Positions 9,766 through 22,800 of a stretch of 64,000 nucleotides of DNA are shown here, one piece after another. Position numbers and translations under genes: made by a program. Source of the stretch: Cryptomeria japonica (taxonomy: Eukaryota > Streptophyta > Pinopsida > Cupressales > Cupressaceae); the NCBI RefSeq assembly GCF_030272615.1, contig NC_081412.1, positions 140,658,747-140,722,746 on the forward strand. The letters run 5' to 3'. The notes under the pieces were generated by a model. The model ran no database searches, was not told the DNA's origin, and saw only the letters and a list, made by a program, of their open reading frames with translations. How positions within the stretch are numbered: position 1 is the first letter of the stretch; every line of letters begins with the position of its first letter.

Positions 9766-12700
9766 CAGATGAGGAAGGCATTACTGATTTAGATGATGAA
9801 CTAGCAGAAGACTCTGCTAGTGGATCTGGAAGTGGAAAGGAATGGGTATTCTTGGCTATCAAGGAAGATGATCTGGCATTGGAAGAGAATGTACCTGAAG
9901 AGAAGACACTTGCTGCTAAAATTGAAGACAAGTATGAATGGGTAATTGATAGTGGTTGTTCACATCATATGATTGGAGATAAAGGGAAGTTTCTGTCTTT
10001 GCAAGAATTTGATGGTGGTCTAGTTAGATTTGGAGATGACAAGGCATGCATCATCAAAGGAAAAGGAACTATGTCATTGGATGGTAAGAACAATAATGAC
10101 AATGTTTATTATGTTGAACGTTTGAAGCATAATCTTTCGAGTGTAGGACAATTGGTAGAGAAGGGATTTCAATTACAGTTCAAGGATGGAAAATGCAAAA
10201 TCATTAATAGATCTGGCTTGGAGATTGCAACCGATACACAGACAAAAGGTAATATATTTCATTTGAACTCCAGTGAGAAGACATGTTTGATTACACAGAT
10301 TGATGAGAGTTGGCTATGGCATAAAAGGTTGTGTTGTGTAAATTTTGATTGCACTGTGAAGATCAGTTCAACTAAGGCAGTTAGGGGTATACGTAAGATT
10401 ATGAAGCCCTATAATCCGGTATGTAAAGAATGTCAAATGGGTAAACAGGTCAGAACCTCTTTTAGAAGTATACAAGATAAATCAAATGATGTTCTTGATC
10501 TTATTCATATTGATTTGTGTGGCCCTGCTAGAGTTAAAATTTTTCATGGTGATAGATATTTCATGCTAATCATTGATGATTATTCTAGAATGATGTTGGT
10601 TACTTTTCTGAGAGAAAAATCTGAAGCATTTGAAAAGTTTAAAATCTTTAAGACTAAAGTGGAAACTAAGATAGGATTGAAGATTAAATATTTGAGATCA
10701 GATCATGGTGGTGAATTCACATCTTGTGAGTTTAATAACTTTTGTGACAGAAGACAATTTTCTACTCCCTGGACACCCCAGTAGAATGGATTTGTGGAAA
10801 GGAAAAACATAACTATCTTGGATGCTACTAGAACAATGATGAAAGCTAGTCTACCTCATATCTATTGGAGAGAAGCAACGAGTACAACAGTTTATACATT
10901 CAACATAGTACATATCAAAGGAGAAACTGGTAAGACACCTTATGAATTATGGTTTGGCAATACACCTACAGTTAAGTATTTTAGAGTTTTTGGTAGTAAA
11001 TGTTATATCAGGAGAGATGATATTATTAGGAAATTTGATCCTAGATGTGATGAAGGCATATTTCTTGGTTATTCTAATGAAAGCAAAGCATATAGATGTT
11101 ACAACAAGAGATTATAGAGAATTGTGGAGAGTGCTAATATCAAAGTAGATGAGATGAACATAAGTCAAAACAAAGTTTATGAGAAGGAACCGATAATGGA
11201 AATCATTATATCTGAACTAGTAGCACCTTTATCGGAACAAAGAGTTGAACCAGTTACTCCGGAAACATCAGAGAATTCTACAGGAAGTGAAGAACAAGGA
11301 AGAGGTACAAAAAGTTAGAAGTCTCCTATGCACGTGAGATTGAATCATTCTGAAGATCAAATCATTGAGGATAAGAGCAATGGAGTAATGATAAGAAGAA
11401 GACTGACAACAAATGAGGTATGTTTAAATTCACAAGTTGAACTAGCATCAGTAATTGAGTCATGTAAAGATGAATATTGGTTGAAAGCTATGGAAGAAGA
11501 ATTAGATCAGAGTGAGAAAAATAACACATGGACCTTGGTTCCCCGACCTAAAAAATAAAAAATGTTATTGGAACTAAATGGGTTTTTAGAAATAAATTAA
11601 ATGAGGATGGTCAAGTTATAAGGGATAAGGCTAGATTAGATTGTAAAGGACATTCTTAGAAGGAAGGAATTGATTATGGAGAGACTTTTGCACCTGTAGC
11701 TAGGATTGAAGTTGTAAGAGTGTTTCTTGCCTATGTTGCTTATAAAAACTACAATGTTTATCAGATGGATGTTAAATGTGCATTTTTGAATGGGGATCTT
11801 GATGAGGAAGTTTATATTGAGCAACGTAATGGTTTCTCACTATCAGATGATACAAATATGGTTTTCAGGTTAAGGAAAGCTTTATATGGATTGAAATAAG
11901 CACCAAGAGCTTGGTTTTACTAAGGGAAGTGCTGATAGTAATTTATATTATAAGATCACTGACGATGATATACTAATTATTGAAGCATTTGTTGATGACA
12001 TTATTTTTGGAGGTGAAGATAAGTTATGCATAGAATTTTCTAAGAATATGGAAAAAGAATTTGAGATGTCTATGATTGGTGAGATGAAATTTTTCTTAGG
12101 TTTGCAAATTACTCAGACTGACAAAGGTAGTTTCATCTGTCAAACTAAATATGCTAAGGAATTATTGAAGAAATTTGGTATGGGAGATTCTAAACTGGTA
12201 AGTACTCATGTGGTTACAAATGAGAAATTGACAAGAAAAGATGTGTCTACACCAATAAATCCTACAAGATACAAATCTATGATTGGAGGTCTTCTTTATT
12301 TGACTCAGACTAGGCTTGACATTATGAATGATGTTTGTATTGTTTCAAGATTTCAGAGTGATCCTAGAGAAAATCATGAGATGGCAGTGAAAAGGATTTT
12401 TAGATACTTGCAAGGTACATTAGAATATGGTTTGTGGTACCCTAAGGATGATAACTTTACTTTATGTGTATATATAGATGTTGATTGGGTTGGAGATGTC
12501 GATGACCAAAAAAGTACTTCTAGTGGAGCTTTCTTTCTTGGAAAGAAGTTGGTTTCATGGATCAACAAGAAATAGTCACGTACTTCTTTATCTACTGTTG
12601 AAGCTGAGTATGTTGCTACTGCTACTGACTGTACACAATTTTTATGGATGAAGCAAATGTTGAAGGATATAAAGGTGGATTATGATGCACCGATAGTTAT

Positions 12701-12941
12701 TCACCGTGATAACTCTGCTGCTATTGATATATCAAATAATCCAGTATTTCATTCTAAAACAAAGCACATATCTATCAAGTATAACTTTTTGAAGGAGAAG
12801 GTGTAAGCAAATGAAGTTAGACTGGTTTATGTGAACATTAAAGAATATATTGCAGATATTTTCACTAAAAGTTTGTCCAAGGAATCATTTGAGTACCTGA
12901 GAGACAGATTGGGAGTTTCTGTCCCTCTGATAGAGACTTGA
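9766..12941 (+). pseudogene. pol of element A: protease, integrase, RT, RNase H (broken)
   Basis: The protease site reads WVIDSGCSHHM (about 9940). The pre-integrase zinc domain has WHKRL and CKECQMGK. Integrase shows the acidic triad in HIDLCGP, RSDHGGEF and VERKN. RT shows [12 protein letters not shown] and AFVDDIIFGG, and RNase H ends ADIFTKSL before the stop at 12939-12941. Stops include 10782, 11115, 11657, 12573 (TAG) and 11897, 12804 (TAA), each where relatives have Q. A frameshift lies in an A-rich run near 11555, and a short deletion near 11930 joins the palm to a shortened connection. The gene is dead. Related intact enzymes copy element RNA and insert it. Confidence 0.92.
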
Positions 12942-13020
12942 TTGATGCGGTTTGGCATCATTCTGACATGCACTATCAGAGATACTATTCATTTTGGCAT
13001 TGATGTGGGATGCTACTGCT

Positions 13021-13325
13021 CAGGGGGAGTAGTCAGCTTTGTGATTCAGAGGCTTATGTTTTTGCTTTGATATTTTTGTCAGATTTTTGGCATTGATGTC
13101 AAAGGGGGAGTGATATTGATGTGAAAAATAAAAGAAAGTAAAAAAGAAAAAAAAGAAAAGAAAGTGAAAAAGAAAAAGAAAGAAGGAGAGATATTGATAA
13201 AGAAAAAATTGAGCTATATGTGGGAATTTGTTGGTTGTCTTCCACAGGGGGAGACTTGTTTGGCATTTCTTGGTACTTAGATGTTTTTCACATCTAGTGT
13301 TGCCATCAATGCCAAAGGGGGAGAT
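13021..13325 (+). promoter_or_regulatory. Polypurine-tract array of element A
   Basis: Four GGGGGAG tracts precede the 3' LTR: 13021-13029, 13101-13110, 13245-13253 and 13314-13324. The last, AAAGGGGGAGA, abuts the LTR and is the expected primer for plus-strand synthesis. A purine-rich stretch of AAAGAAAAAG words lies at 13125-13210. Confidence 0.8.
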
Positions 13326-13387
13326 TTTTGGCCATTTGGTAGAATTGATTATGTCTTGCATTGATGTTTTTTCATTGATGCCAACAC
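13297..13387 (+). promoter_or_regulatory. Inverted repeat spanning polypurine tract and 3' LTR start (A)
   Basis: GTGTTGCCATCAATG (13297-13311) pairs with CATTGATGCCAACAC (13373-13387) with one mismatch in 15. The loop holds the polypurine tract and the LTR boundary at 13326. The same arrangement occurs in B, D and E. Confidence 0.75.
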
Positions 13388-14549
13388 TAGTTGTTTGGAT
13401 GCTTTATCGGCACCCTTATGGTCCTAGTAGGTTGAGTGGTTTTTGGTTAACTTGGATCCGACATGATCTGGTAGGCTCTGGTATAGTTTGGTGATGGAAT
13501 TGACTTGTTCATGATACTTATACTCATATTTGGTCAGTTGGTTTTAGTCTAGAGATCAAATGCTATCCTACTTGCTTAGAAGATTGGTTTCCGGTTTCGA
13601 TGAGGGTTTCAAGGACAGAGCTTTTGGTGGAGATCTTTGATGAATTGCATAAGTGGTGTTGGTGCAGCTTCTGATGGAGTTTCAGGATGTTGTTGTTGAT
13701 CATGTTAGAGAATTGGAGGTTGGAGATCATTGCTAAAGCGTATGGACCTATACTTGGTCCCGGTTGATCTATGTTATGGACTAACTTTAATGTAACATAT
13801 GGATAGGACCTATTGATGTATTTACGAGATGACTTATGTGTTGGTATTATTTGTTTGGTCTAAGGCCGACCTGGTTTGTAATTATGTAATTGGTTTATTA
13901 TCTGGTGGTCGACTTGATTGTTTATGGTTGAGGGTTTGTATATATAGATGTAAGATCTCATTGTAGATCATCATGGTTATTGTTGGAGGTCACTGTCATG
14001 GAATAAATAATGTGCGAATAATGTAATATCATTTAGGCAGAGGAGTTGGTCAATCATTGGAGATCGAATTGGGTTTATGTAAGAGGATTTAGTCCTCTAG
14101 TATTGAGCTTAACCGGAACTGTAATCAGGCATAGGAGATGCTATCTTTTGCAATTAAACACTTCTCTGGATTGTAGTCTTGATTTCTATGTAGTCAGTGA
14201 GGCTCCTTTTGTGATGAGCAATGTGCTCTAGGCTATTGGCCTTCCTGCAAGTGCAAGCCCCTTCATTGTAATTCACATACTTACTGCAAAAGTATTATCT
14301 GACTGTGGGTAGGCTTCCCATTGTGGTTTTTCCCTTTACCGAGTTTTCCACATACAAATCTTGGTGTTATGTGGATGGATTTTATTCTGTGATTATTGTT
14401 TATGCTTAATTGGTTATTTGCTATTCCGGTATAAATATTTTGGGTTTCGGTACATTAAAGTTTAAATTGCTAATGGTTCATGTAATTTGTGACAACTGAT
14501 TCAACCCCCCTGCTCTCAGTTGCCTTCTGATTATTTGAACTATCTAAAA
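13326..14549 (+). repeat. 3' LTR of element A
   Basis: 1224 bp, homologous to 7560-8766 along its whole length with scattered substitutions, mostly transitions. Its terminal dinucleotides are TT and AA in place of TG and CA. Confidence 0.93.
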
Positions 14550-14554
14550 AATGT

Positions 14555-16673
14555 TTGGTATTGAAAAGAGGTGGACAAATATTGCTAGTAACTTAACCAA
14601 AGACAAAATTTGTTCCATAAAACATTGGGATATGAACAAGTCTAAGTTGTTATACTTGACTAACTCTAATAAAAAAAGAGTTAAGAAACATGGGTTATAT
14701 CCATTTTCTACATAGAAGATTGATTGATTGACTTTAATGTGAGCTAATTAGGTCCAAAAGTTATATAAATGAGAATAAAAACTAATAAAACAAAATTGCA
14801 GACATACAAAAGACTAATAATAGCTACAAGAATAAAAATGAGATATAGAGGAACACCCGTGATAGTAAGCAGAGATCAAAACTAGTGGACTATGGAGCCA
14901 AGTGACCTAGTTTTGAAGGTGCTTGAACTAAAAATAGGTCATAGAAATGAATCAGTAGGACCTATAGGTTTGTTCCTCATAAATTTAGCTAAAAAGTGCT
15001 AGACAATAGAGTTAGGTAAATTAGGGCTATTTTTTTTCTCGTTTAAAGTTTGAAACAGTCTATCTTAGTCTACTTTGTGCTCCTATAATGAATTTAGTTG
15101 CCAGATTTGTACCTGCATAGTCACAAAAAGAGAAAATAGTGTTGTGGCTATATAGGGGCTTGTCTTTATCAAGCCCCTATTTTTGTGTTTCCACTTGTAC
15201 CTGAAAATCCAAGTTGGATCTAAAATTAAATGTGTGTCTATGTGTGATTTGAATTTTAAGTGTGTCTAAGATTGTGACAATTAATAATGTGCATAAACAT
15301 AAACGAGAGCCCTACTCAAGTCTATTAGACTAAAACCTAGATGATACAATCCTAAGGTGGTGTACAAACCAACTCAAGAGTGCACGATTCATGAAAGTAA
15401 ATGATAAAAAGACTAAAAACAAAAGAGATCTAAAGCTTAAACTTGGAAATGTGAAATAACATAAAATCATACCAAACTCTTAAGGAGAGGTATAAGATCA
15501 TCATTAGTTAGTGATTCCTTATCATCTTCCAACATTCCTTGAAGCTTCCATCAACTTTGCAAACGGGTGATGAACAATTGATGAAGATATTGATGAAGAC
15601 TTGATGCTACTAATTATCCTTCAGATTTGTATATCTATGCTCTATTTAATAGAGCTTTATTATCATAAAGGTTGTATCTTGTTTTATATCCAAATGAGGA
15701 AAGATTAAATGCTTTTATATGAACTAAAAAGTTAATTGTTCATAATTTAAAGCTAACATAAAATGGTCAAAAATAAAAATCAAGACTAGATTATATAATG
15801 ACAATGCAACACTTATTCTATTTAAAATTTTGTGAGATTTTGTCGGACTATGGAGTTGGGCACCCTGTCCCACCAAAATGGGCTCACAAAAAGTAGGGTG
15901 AAAGAGTCAAGGCTTGGGATATTAGATCTTGCCCTAATTTTTGGTTTGGATGATGGTTAAATATGGGATAAGATTGTCCTAAAATTGTCCAAGGGGGTGA
16001 AAACTAACACAAGTGATAAGGAGAGTGTTAAATTAGACTAACAATTAATGAGTATAACTTATGACACTACAACATTGATTAGCTTAGGATTTCTTTTTTC
16101 ACATAACATTAGCAATATCAAACTCTCCAATATTTTTATTTTGAAATGGGTAGGATTAATTGAATTATTAGGCCAACAATTATAAACTCTATAAGTCATC
16201 CTCCCACATATTACCCATTCATCTTGGTTATATTTGCATTTAAGGAAAATGTACTACATTGAAAAGAACCTTGAAGATTAAATATAATTGGATGGAGTAT
16301 GAAACATTAGGCTTGCTTTTAAGTCAAACCCCTTTGTCAATGTGTAAATGATAGAAGACATATACAATATTCAACAAAATTACTATGAATATGATGCAAT
16401 ATCTATAAATAATAATGCAAGTTTGATGTAGCTACTTGATAATATGTTTGAAGGATTCTTTTCTATGTTAGTTTGTTCATTTATTATATTCACTCCATGA
16501 TGACTAATGACCTGTGTTTCACATTATTGTAAGATTAGCTGCCCAAATAAATATATTTTTATTTCATGAAAGACAATAATCAAATGCCAATTTTTAGATT
16601 TGTCGCCCTTAGGATTAGTAAAATTAAAATATAAAACTGCGAGGTAAGACCATATATGTGTATCTCTTAATTG
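14555..16673. other. A+T-rich spacer, no gene seen
   Basis: No reading frame of note. It holds a perfect 11-bp stem hairpin at 15152-15180 and, from about 16190, the left part of a duplicated segment described separately. Confidence 0.6.
15152..15180. repeat. Perfect hairpin
   Basis: ATAGGGGCTTG and its exact reverse complement CAAGCCCCTAT flank the 7-nt loop TCTTTAT. It is isolated in spacer DNA with no adjacent gene. Confidence 0.8.
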
Positions 16674-19190
16674 GGCATTGTGTGCTAGAAATGTGGGATC
16701 ATTCCGCAAATGGAAGAAAACACCTCAAACACACACATGAAACATTACATTAGAGTTAGTAATCACAAAAACATGTTAGTGAACCAAAAACTTTGAAAAT
16801 CGTTCCATGCTCCTCTATCCCTAAAGATCCTTAAGATTCAAGCTGGCACTTGATCTCTTGGATGTCAACCTAGAGAACGAGATTTAAATGATGATTCTAG
16901 GGTCAAAATGAATGCAACTAAGATCCTAGTGAATGGTGAGATGATGATATGAGTGAAAGCTAAGGATGCAAGATGAAAAGCTAGTTATGATCAAGATGGT
17001 GGAGATGATATGAGGCTAAGTTAATTCCAAATTGAATATTATGATGAGCTAATTAAACTAGATGAAGATGAAAAAGTATATAATTGATATGCAATTTAGG
17101 TTAAATGATCTAAAACATAATGCAATTTAGATAAATGCTATGATGCTAATGCTAGAAGACTTAGATGCTTGAAGATGATAAATGAGCTCCTTGAGAACCT
17201 ACAAAATGACTATAATTTGGATGCAAAAGATTGGGATGTTTTAATTGAAGAAATGAGCTCTATTTATAGGCAAAATAAAGAAATGGATGGTTCAAATTGA
17301 GTAATCTCAACAAGGGCTAGGATTGAAAGTTATCAATCCATGGGAGAGATTCAATCCAATCCCAAGTTGAAAAATTTCACCTTGAGAGGGCTTGAGAGGA
17401 TGCTAAGAAAGCAAGTAGGGATAACCTCAAGGAGTGACATCATTGGATAATGTCATTAACTAGGGAGGCATGCTATTACCCACAAGGTAAACTCTTGTGC
17501 AATATGGGAAATGGTTAAAGGGACAACCATCATGCCTAAGGGGTGTAGGCTTGTAAGAGGCATTAAATGCCTTTTGAAGACTTTGGAGGCTAACTTGCCC
17601 AAAGAGGAAAACCACTAGAGGTTTATGTAAGAGCCTTACATGTTTGGAAGACTCAACAAGCTAACTTGTTGAAATATATAAAGTTTTAAATGCATTCTGA
17701 AGACTTTCTTCCAAATTTGGAGAAGTGACTCCCCCAAATTTAGGGAAATGACATGATTAGGAGATTAGACATGATTAGGATGTGATTAGGAGATTTCTAG
17801 AAGGATGATTATGGAGGGAAGTGGGAGATGTAGGAGAATGCAAGTGGGTGAGGGAAAATAGGATTTTTAGTTAAATTAAAATAATTTAGTTTAGCCAAAA
17901 GGGATGCAACTTGCATTTGTAGGATTTTGCAAGTGGGGGGATTTACAAATAAATTTTGATTTAGTTAAAAGCAAAGGGGATTTTAATTAATGTGGATTTA
18001 ATTAAAATGGGAAAGGGGCTAAATGGAGATTTTTAATTAAATGTGAATTTAATTAAATGGCGTATATAGAAGAAGGGGAATATTAATCAAATCTTTAATT
18101 TGATTAATGGCGAAAATAGAAGAAAAGGGGATATTAATTAAATGTAGATTTAATTAATAGACGAATTAATAATATGATTTAATTAATAAAATTCATTTAA
18201 TTAGTTTTGCAAGTTTTAGGTGTCTACAGACATAAACATGACCCCCACCTAGTCTAAGAAGTAAAAAACCTTAAATGTCTAGATGAATCTAAATCTACAA
18301 CTAAATTAGTAATATTTAAAATGATAAATATTAATTTATGATTAACTTATATACAAAACAAGAAAAATTAAAATTGAGAATAATACACCAAAATGATATA
18401 TGTGTTTTTTCCTCTACAAATATATTCAAAATCATATGGTGCAAAAAATATCTTCGAGATCTTCATTCTAGAAAAGAAAAGTAGGCTTGATTGACTTCTT
18501 CAGTCAAAAGTTGTGGACTCTAGAAGCAATGCTCCCCCATATAACCCAATATTCTTTATTATACTTGCTATTATAAATATGTGGTACTAAAATACACCTT
18601 GAGGATTTGGTATAAGTGGATGGAATATGAAACATTAGGCTTATGTTTGAGCCAAACTCCTTTGCCAATATATAAATGACTAAAGATGCATAAGACAACT
18701 GAAAAAAATATACAATGACAATGATGCAATATCTATAAAAATTATGAAAATTCAATGTAACTATTTGATAATGTGTTTTAGGGAGTCTTTGCAATGATAG
18801 TTCATTCATCTATTACATACATTTCATGATGATTAATAACCCAAATCTTGTATTAATGCAACATCTTATGTGCTTAACTTGGGATGTTTTTGACTTGCAA
18901 GCCAACAAGCAAAAAATAATTTGTGGATTTGCTGGCCTTGATTATAATAAAACTAAAATCCAAAAAGGTGAGATAGGACCACATATGTGTATCTCTCAAT
19001 AAGACATAAACATGGTCCCCATCCAATTCAAAAAAAATAAAAAATCTATGACTAAATTAATAATATTTAAAATAATATATATTAAACTATGATTAACTTA
19101 TATACAAAACAAAAAAAGAACTCTAAAACAATATACAACAAATATATACTTTTCCTTCTATAAATACGTTCAAAATCATATGGTGCAAAA
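16190..19190. repeat. Diverged direct duplication, first copy split by a solo LTR
   Basis: Copy 1 (about 16190-16678 plus 18229-18450) and copy 2 (about 18520-19190) share long stretches, for example ATGAAACATTAGGCTT, GATGCAATATCTATAAA, TATGTGTATCTCT, GATTAACTTATATACAAAAC and AAAATCATATGGTGCAAAA. The copies are diverged and carry small indels. Copy 2 lacks the 1.55-kb insert. Confidence 0.8.
16679..18228 (-). mobile_element. Solo LTR of the element F family
   Basis: 1550 bp running TGTGTGC...TAGGTGTCTACA, flanked by GGCAT (16674-16678) and GACAT (18229-18233), a target duplication with one transition. The right end matches the LTR of element F, and there is no primer site, gag or pol. The paralogous segment at about 19000 reads straight through the site (AATAAGACATAAACATGG), confirming the insertion boundaries. 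Orientation is assigned by the shared TGTCTACA end. Confidence 0.8.
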
Positions 19191-19834
19191 TAGAACACAA
19201 TTTATTAAGTAGTCAAAGCTTAAAAACCAAGGTAGGAGTTTTGGGGGCACTCTTTCTTAGAATTGTCTATGCAGACATAAAAAACAGTCCTTGACAAGAC
19301 CATTTTTAACATTTATTAAATAAATTAAATATCAGAATATATTTGTATTCTAATTTGCAATTTGTTTAATAAATAAATAAAACTTTTATCACTGCATAGA
19401 CGTTACCCTCTTTCTCTTGATTAGGTTATGAAAAACTTTGATGTTTTCGAAACTTAGAACATGGCATGAATATCGCATACTTTAAATGATTTAGAAAGCA
19501 GAACAGGCTAAAACTTGGATAATTCCTCAACCTATCCTCTTAAACTCCATTTAATTTTCTCTTAACCCAGTACAATTAAAAACCTCGGCTGGCTTTGAAA
19601 CTATTTATATTGCAGCATCAAGGATCATTTGCATACCTTCATTTTACTGCCCTTATTTGATAGGGCTGTGAATTTCTCTGTCCAATCCATATTCTCCACT
19701 TGGATTTGGTTTGGGTTTTGGGCATGTAACTTGGTTTGAGATTGTTAGGATTAGCAGTCAAGAGACTTTGTTAGACATGAACTTGGGTCACTAGAAAGCA
19801 GCCAGCAGCTGGTTCTGATCCACTTTCTGTCACA
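19191..19834 (+). promoter_or_regulatory. Upstream region of the P450 gene
   Basis: 644 bp before the P450 start codon with no competing gene. A TATA-like TATTTATA lies at 19602-19609, about 230 bp before the ATG. I could not identify a defined ABA-response or stress element with confidence. Confidence 0.4.
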
Positions 19835-22800
19835 ATGATCTTTCTGCTGGCAATTCTGATAATTGTGGGGGGGTGTATGGTGGTAAGACTATGGTATCAT
19901 CTAGTTTTCTTCTCCAGAGGAAGTAGACTGCCACCAGGGTCCATGGGATGGCCATATATTGGGCAAACATTGCAGCTTTACTCTCAAAATCCAGACTTCT
20001 TCTTCTCCAGTAAACAGAAGAGGTGATAATATCTATTTCTTCCTCTCTTTAGTGTAGCTAGTGCCTGCAGTCTATAGGATTTTCCTCTGCTATTACCTTA
20101 TCTTGTTTTCTTCCCAACCACCCAGATGAGATTTCTATATCTTTCTCATACAATCATCACATGTATGCCAATTATGGCATAATGTGTTACTACTGACAAC
20201 CAAATGTCTTATATAACTGTTTTCTGCAGAACTCTTATGATACCCACCAATTTATAACAAGTGTAGATATTCTTACTCCTGTTCTCATAATGGTTTACTT
20301 ACTTGTTGATTCATATTATTATGTTCAGTGAGTAGTCAATGTTTGATACCCACCAATGTAAAACAAGTGTAGATATTCTTACTCCTGTTCTCAATATGGT
20401 TTACTTACTTGTTGATTCATATTATTATGTTCAGTGAGTAGTCAATGTTTAATGTGTAGTTGTCCATTCATATTATTATGTTCAGTGAGTAGTTAATGCT
20501 TAGTGTGTGCTGTTTAAGTTCAGTCATCGATTTATATTATTATATTCAATATGTAGTCAATGCTTAGTGTGTGCTGTTTAAGTTGAGTCGTGAATTTTAC
20601 TTTTCTTATTCCATCTGTGCAGATATGGCGACATATTCAAAACTCGAGTTCTAGGGTGCCCTTGTATTATGATTGCAAATCCAGAGGCTGTGAGATTTGT
20701 ACTGGTCCAGAAAGCTCAGATTTTTAAGCCCACCTTCCCTGCGAGCAAGGAGCGGATGCTTGGCCGGAATGCTCTGTTTTTTCAGGAAGGAGAATACCAT
20801 GCACGCCTGAGGAAACTTGTTCAGTCTAGTTTCCTTCCTGAGGCTATCCGTGGCATTGTTCCCGACATCGACAAGATAGCGCAGAATATCTTGAAGACAT
20901 GGGAAGGGCGCACAATAAGTACATTCCAGGAGATGAAAAAGGTGACATTTTTTTCTATTTCAGCCAAATGTGCTCAGCCTTGGTTGCTTCTAATATGGGA
21001 AATATATAATCTTCGCAGTATGCGTTTGATGTGGGATTGCATTCTATTTTTGGTCCCTTGGACTCCGCTCACCATGAAGCTCTCAAGAAATATTATCACA
21101 TTTTGGAGAAGGGATACAATTCTTTGCCTGTCAACCTCCCTGGAACGCTCTTCAACAAATCCATCAAGGTATAAATAATAGATAACAATGTAAAATCCAT
21201 CAATCTATAAATAATAGATAACAATCTGATATTTTATCATAGATGTTCAGATGTATTCAAGTTCTAAACTTTTGTTTTGGTTCCTTCAAGGCAAGGAAGA
21301 AGCTCGGCCAAATATTGAGTAAAATAATTGCAGAGCGACGAGCCCAGAATGCACATCACAAGGATTTCTTGGAGTCATTGATGGCATCCAGAGATGAAAA
21401 AGGACAGACTCTGAACGAGGAGCAGATAGCTGACAACGTCATTGGCGTTCTCTTCGCAGCGCAGGATACAACAGCCAGTGTCTTGACGTGGCTTGTTAAA
21501 TTTCTTGCAGAATATCCTGCCCTTCTTGACGCTGTCATTGTAAGTATATTGTACTAGTTTCAGCATGAGTGCACATGTAGTTGTAGTTTCTGAATTCAGT
21601 TGTATAAGATTTGTTTTATATTAATATTTTTGGTCACATTTTATGATTCGTGTAATATTTGCTTTGGATCGTATTTCATGATTCATTTCTAATTAGAAGA
21701 AAAAAATGGTATCAATTTAATATTTGTTTTGTACCAACATTTTGGACCATATTCTATGCTTCAAATGAAACCAGAGAAAAAAATAACATCTATTCACTAT
21801 TTGTTTTACATCAATGTTTTAGATTACATTCCATAATTCATAGAGAGGTAGAAGAAAATGATGATAATGAATGTAAAACGAATTTTATACAGTTGAATTC
21901 AGAAATTACATATATTAATAATTATAGACTGAAAATCTGATATCTTTGATGTAATGAATTTTATAGGCTGAGCAAGATGCGGTTGGAGGGAGTAAGGTAG
22001 AGGAGTCCTTAACAATTGCAGACACCAAGAAAATGCTGCTCACAACAAGGGTATTTATGACATTGTGGATAGCACCGTAATGTGTTATTTTTTATCATCC
22101 ACATTTCAGATCAAATTTTATAATCCATCCTCTTGAAATGTTTGATTTGTTTATCTCTTTTCTTACTTCCATCCATTTAGAATGTTTGATTTACTTCTAT
22201 CTCTTCTCCTGTTAAAGATGAGATTTGCTCTAACATAACATATTAATGAGAAAAAATTCAGAATCAAATCCAAATGTCTAACTATATACAGTAACAACCG
22301 ACTTTCCTATACCATCTCTAAATTTGCTGTTACCATTACCAGCATTTTATCTTCAACTTGTACGGATGTTTTCAGGTTATTCAGGAGACGTTGAGGGTGG
22401 CGACAGTGTTATCCTTCACGTTCAGAGAAGCTGTTGAAGACGTTGAGTACAAAGGTAAGAATGATTCCATAACCCTAGGAATTTTCTTATCAACGTTGAG
22501 CACAAAGGTTATAAGAATGATTCCACAACCCTAGAAATTTTCATACTAAAAAGAATAAGATCTATATCTATATCTTCTTGCTGTTTTGCAGGTTTCCTCA
22601 TTCCCAAGGGTTGGAAAGTATTGCCGCTGTTCCGAAACATCCATCATAATCCTGAATTCTTCCCTGATCCCCAACATTTTGATCCATCAAGATTCCTAGT
22701 GAGTACATATGCGGCGCCCTGTATGTTAAATTTAAACTAGCTGGTTTCTTATCCCAGTACAAAAAGATATGCTAAATCTTAGTATCTGACTAAAAGGAAT

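Larger units (their letters stand above)
7560..14549 (+). mobile_element. Complete Copia retrotransposon A (inactive)
   Basis: 6990 bp bounded by the direct repeat AATGT at 7555-7559 and 14550-14554, a perfect 5-bp target duplication. The order is LTR, iMet primer site, gag, protease, pre-integrase zinc domain, integrase, RT, RNase H, polypurine tracts, LTR. Integrase lying before RT defines Copia (Ty1) order. The 5' LTR has the usual TG...CA ends, while the 3' LTR has decayed to TT...AA. The frame is broken by about ten stops, at least two frameshifts, a gag deletion that removed the zinc knuckle, and an RT deletion near 11930. Proteins and LTR layout match element E closely, which suggests one family, perhaps in the Sire-like part of Copia (inference). 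Confidence 0.96.

Noticed and set aside
21659-21940. 93-codon open frame in P450 intron 4
   Set aside because: It lies wholly inside a clear GT-AG intron, is A+T-rich and has no domain.
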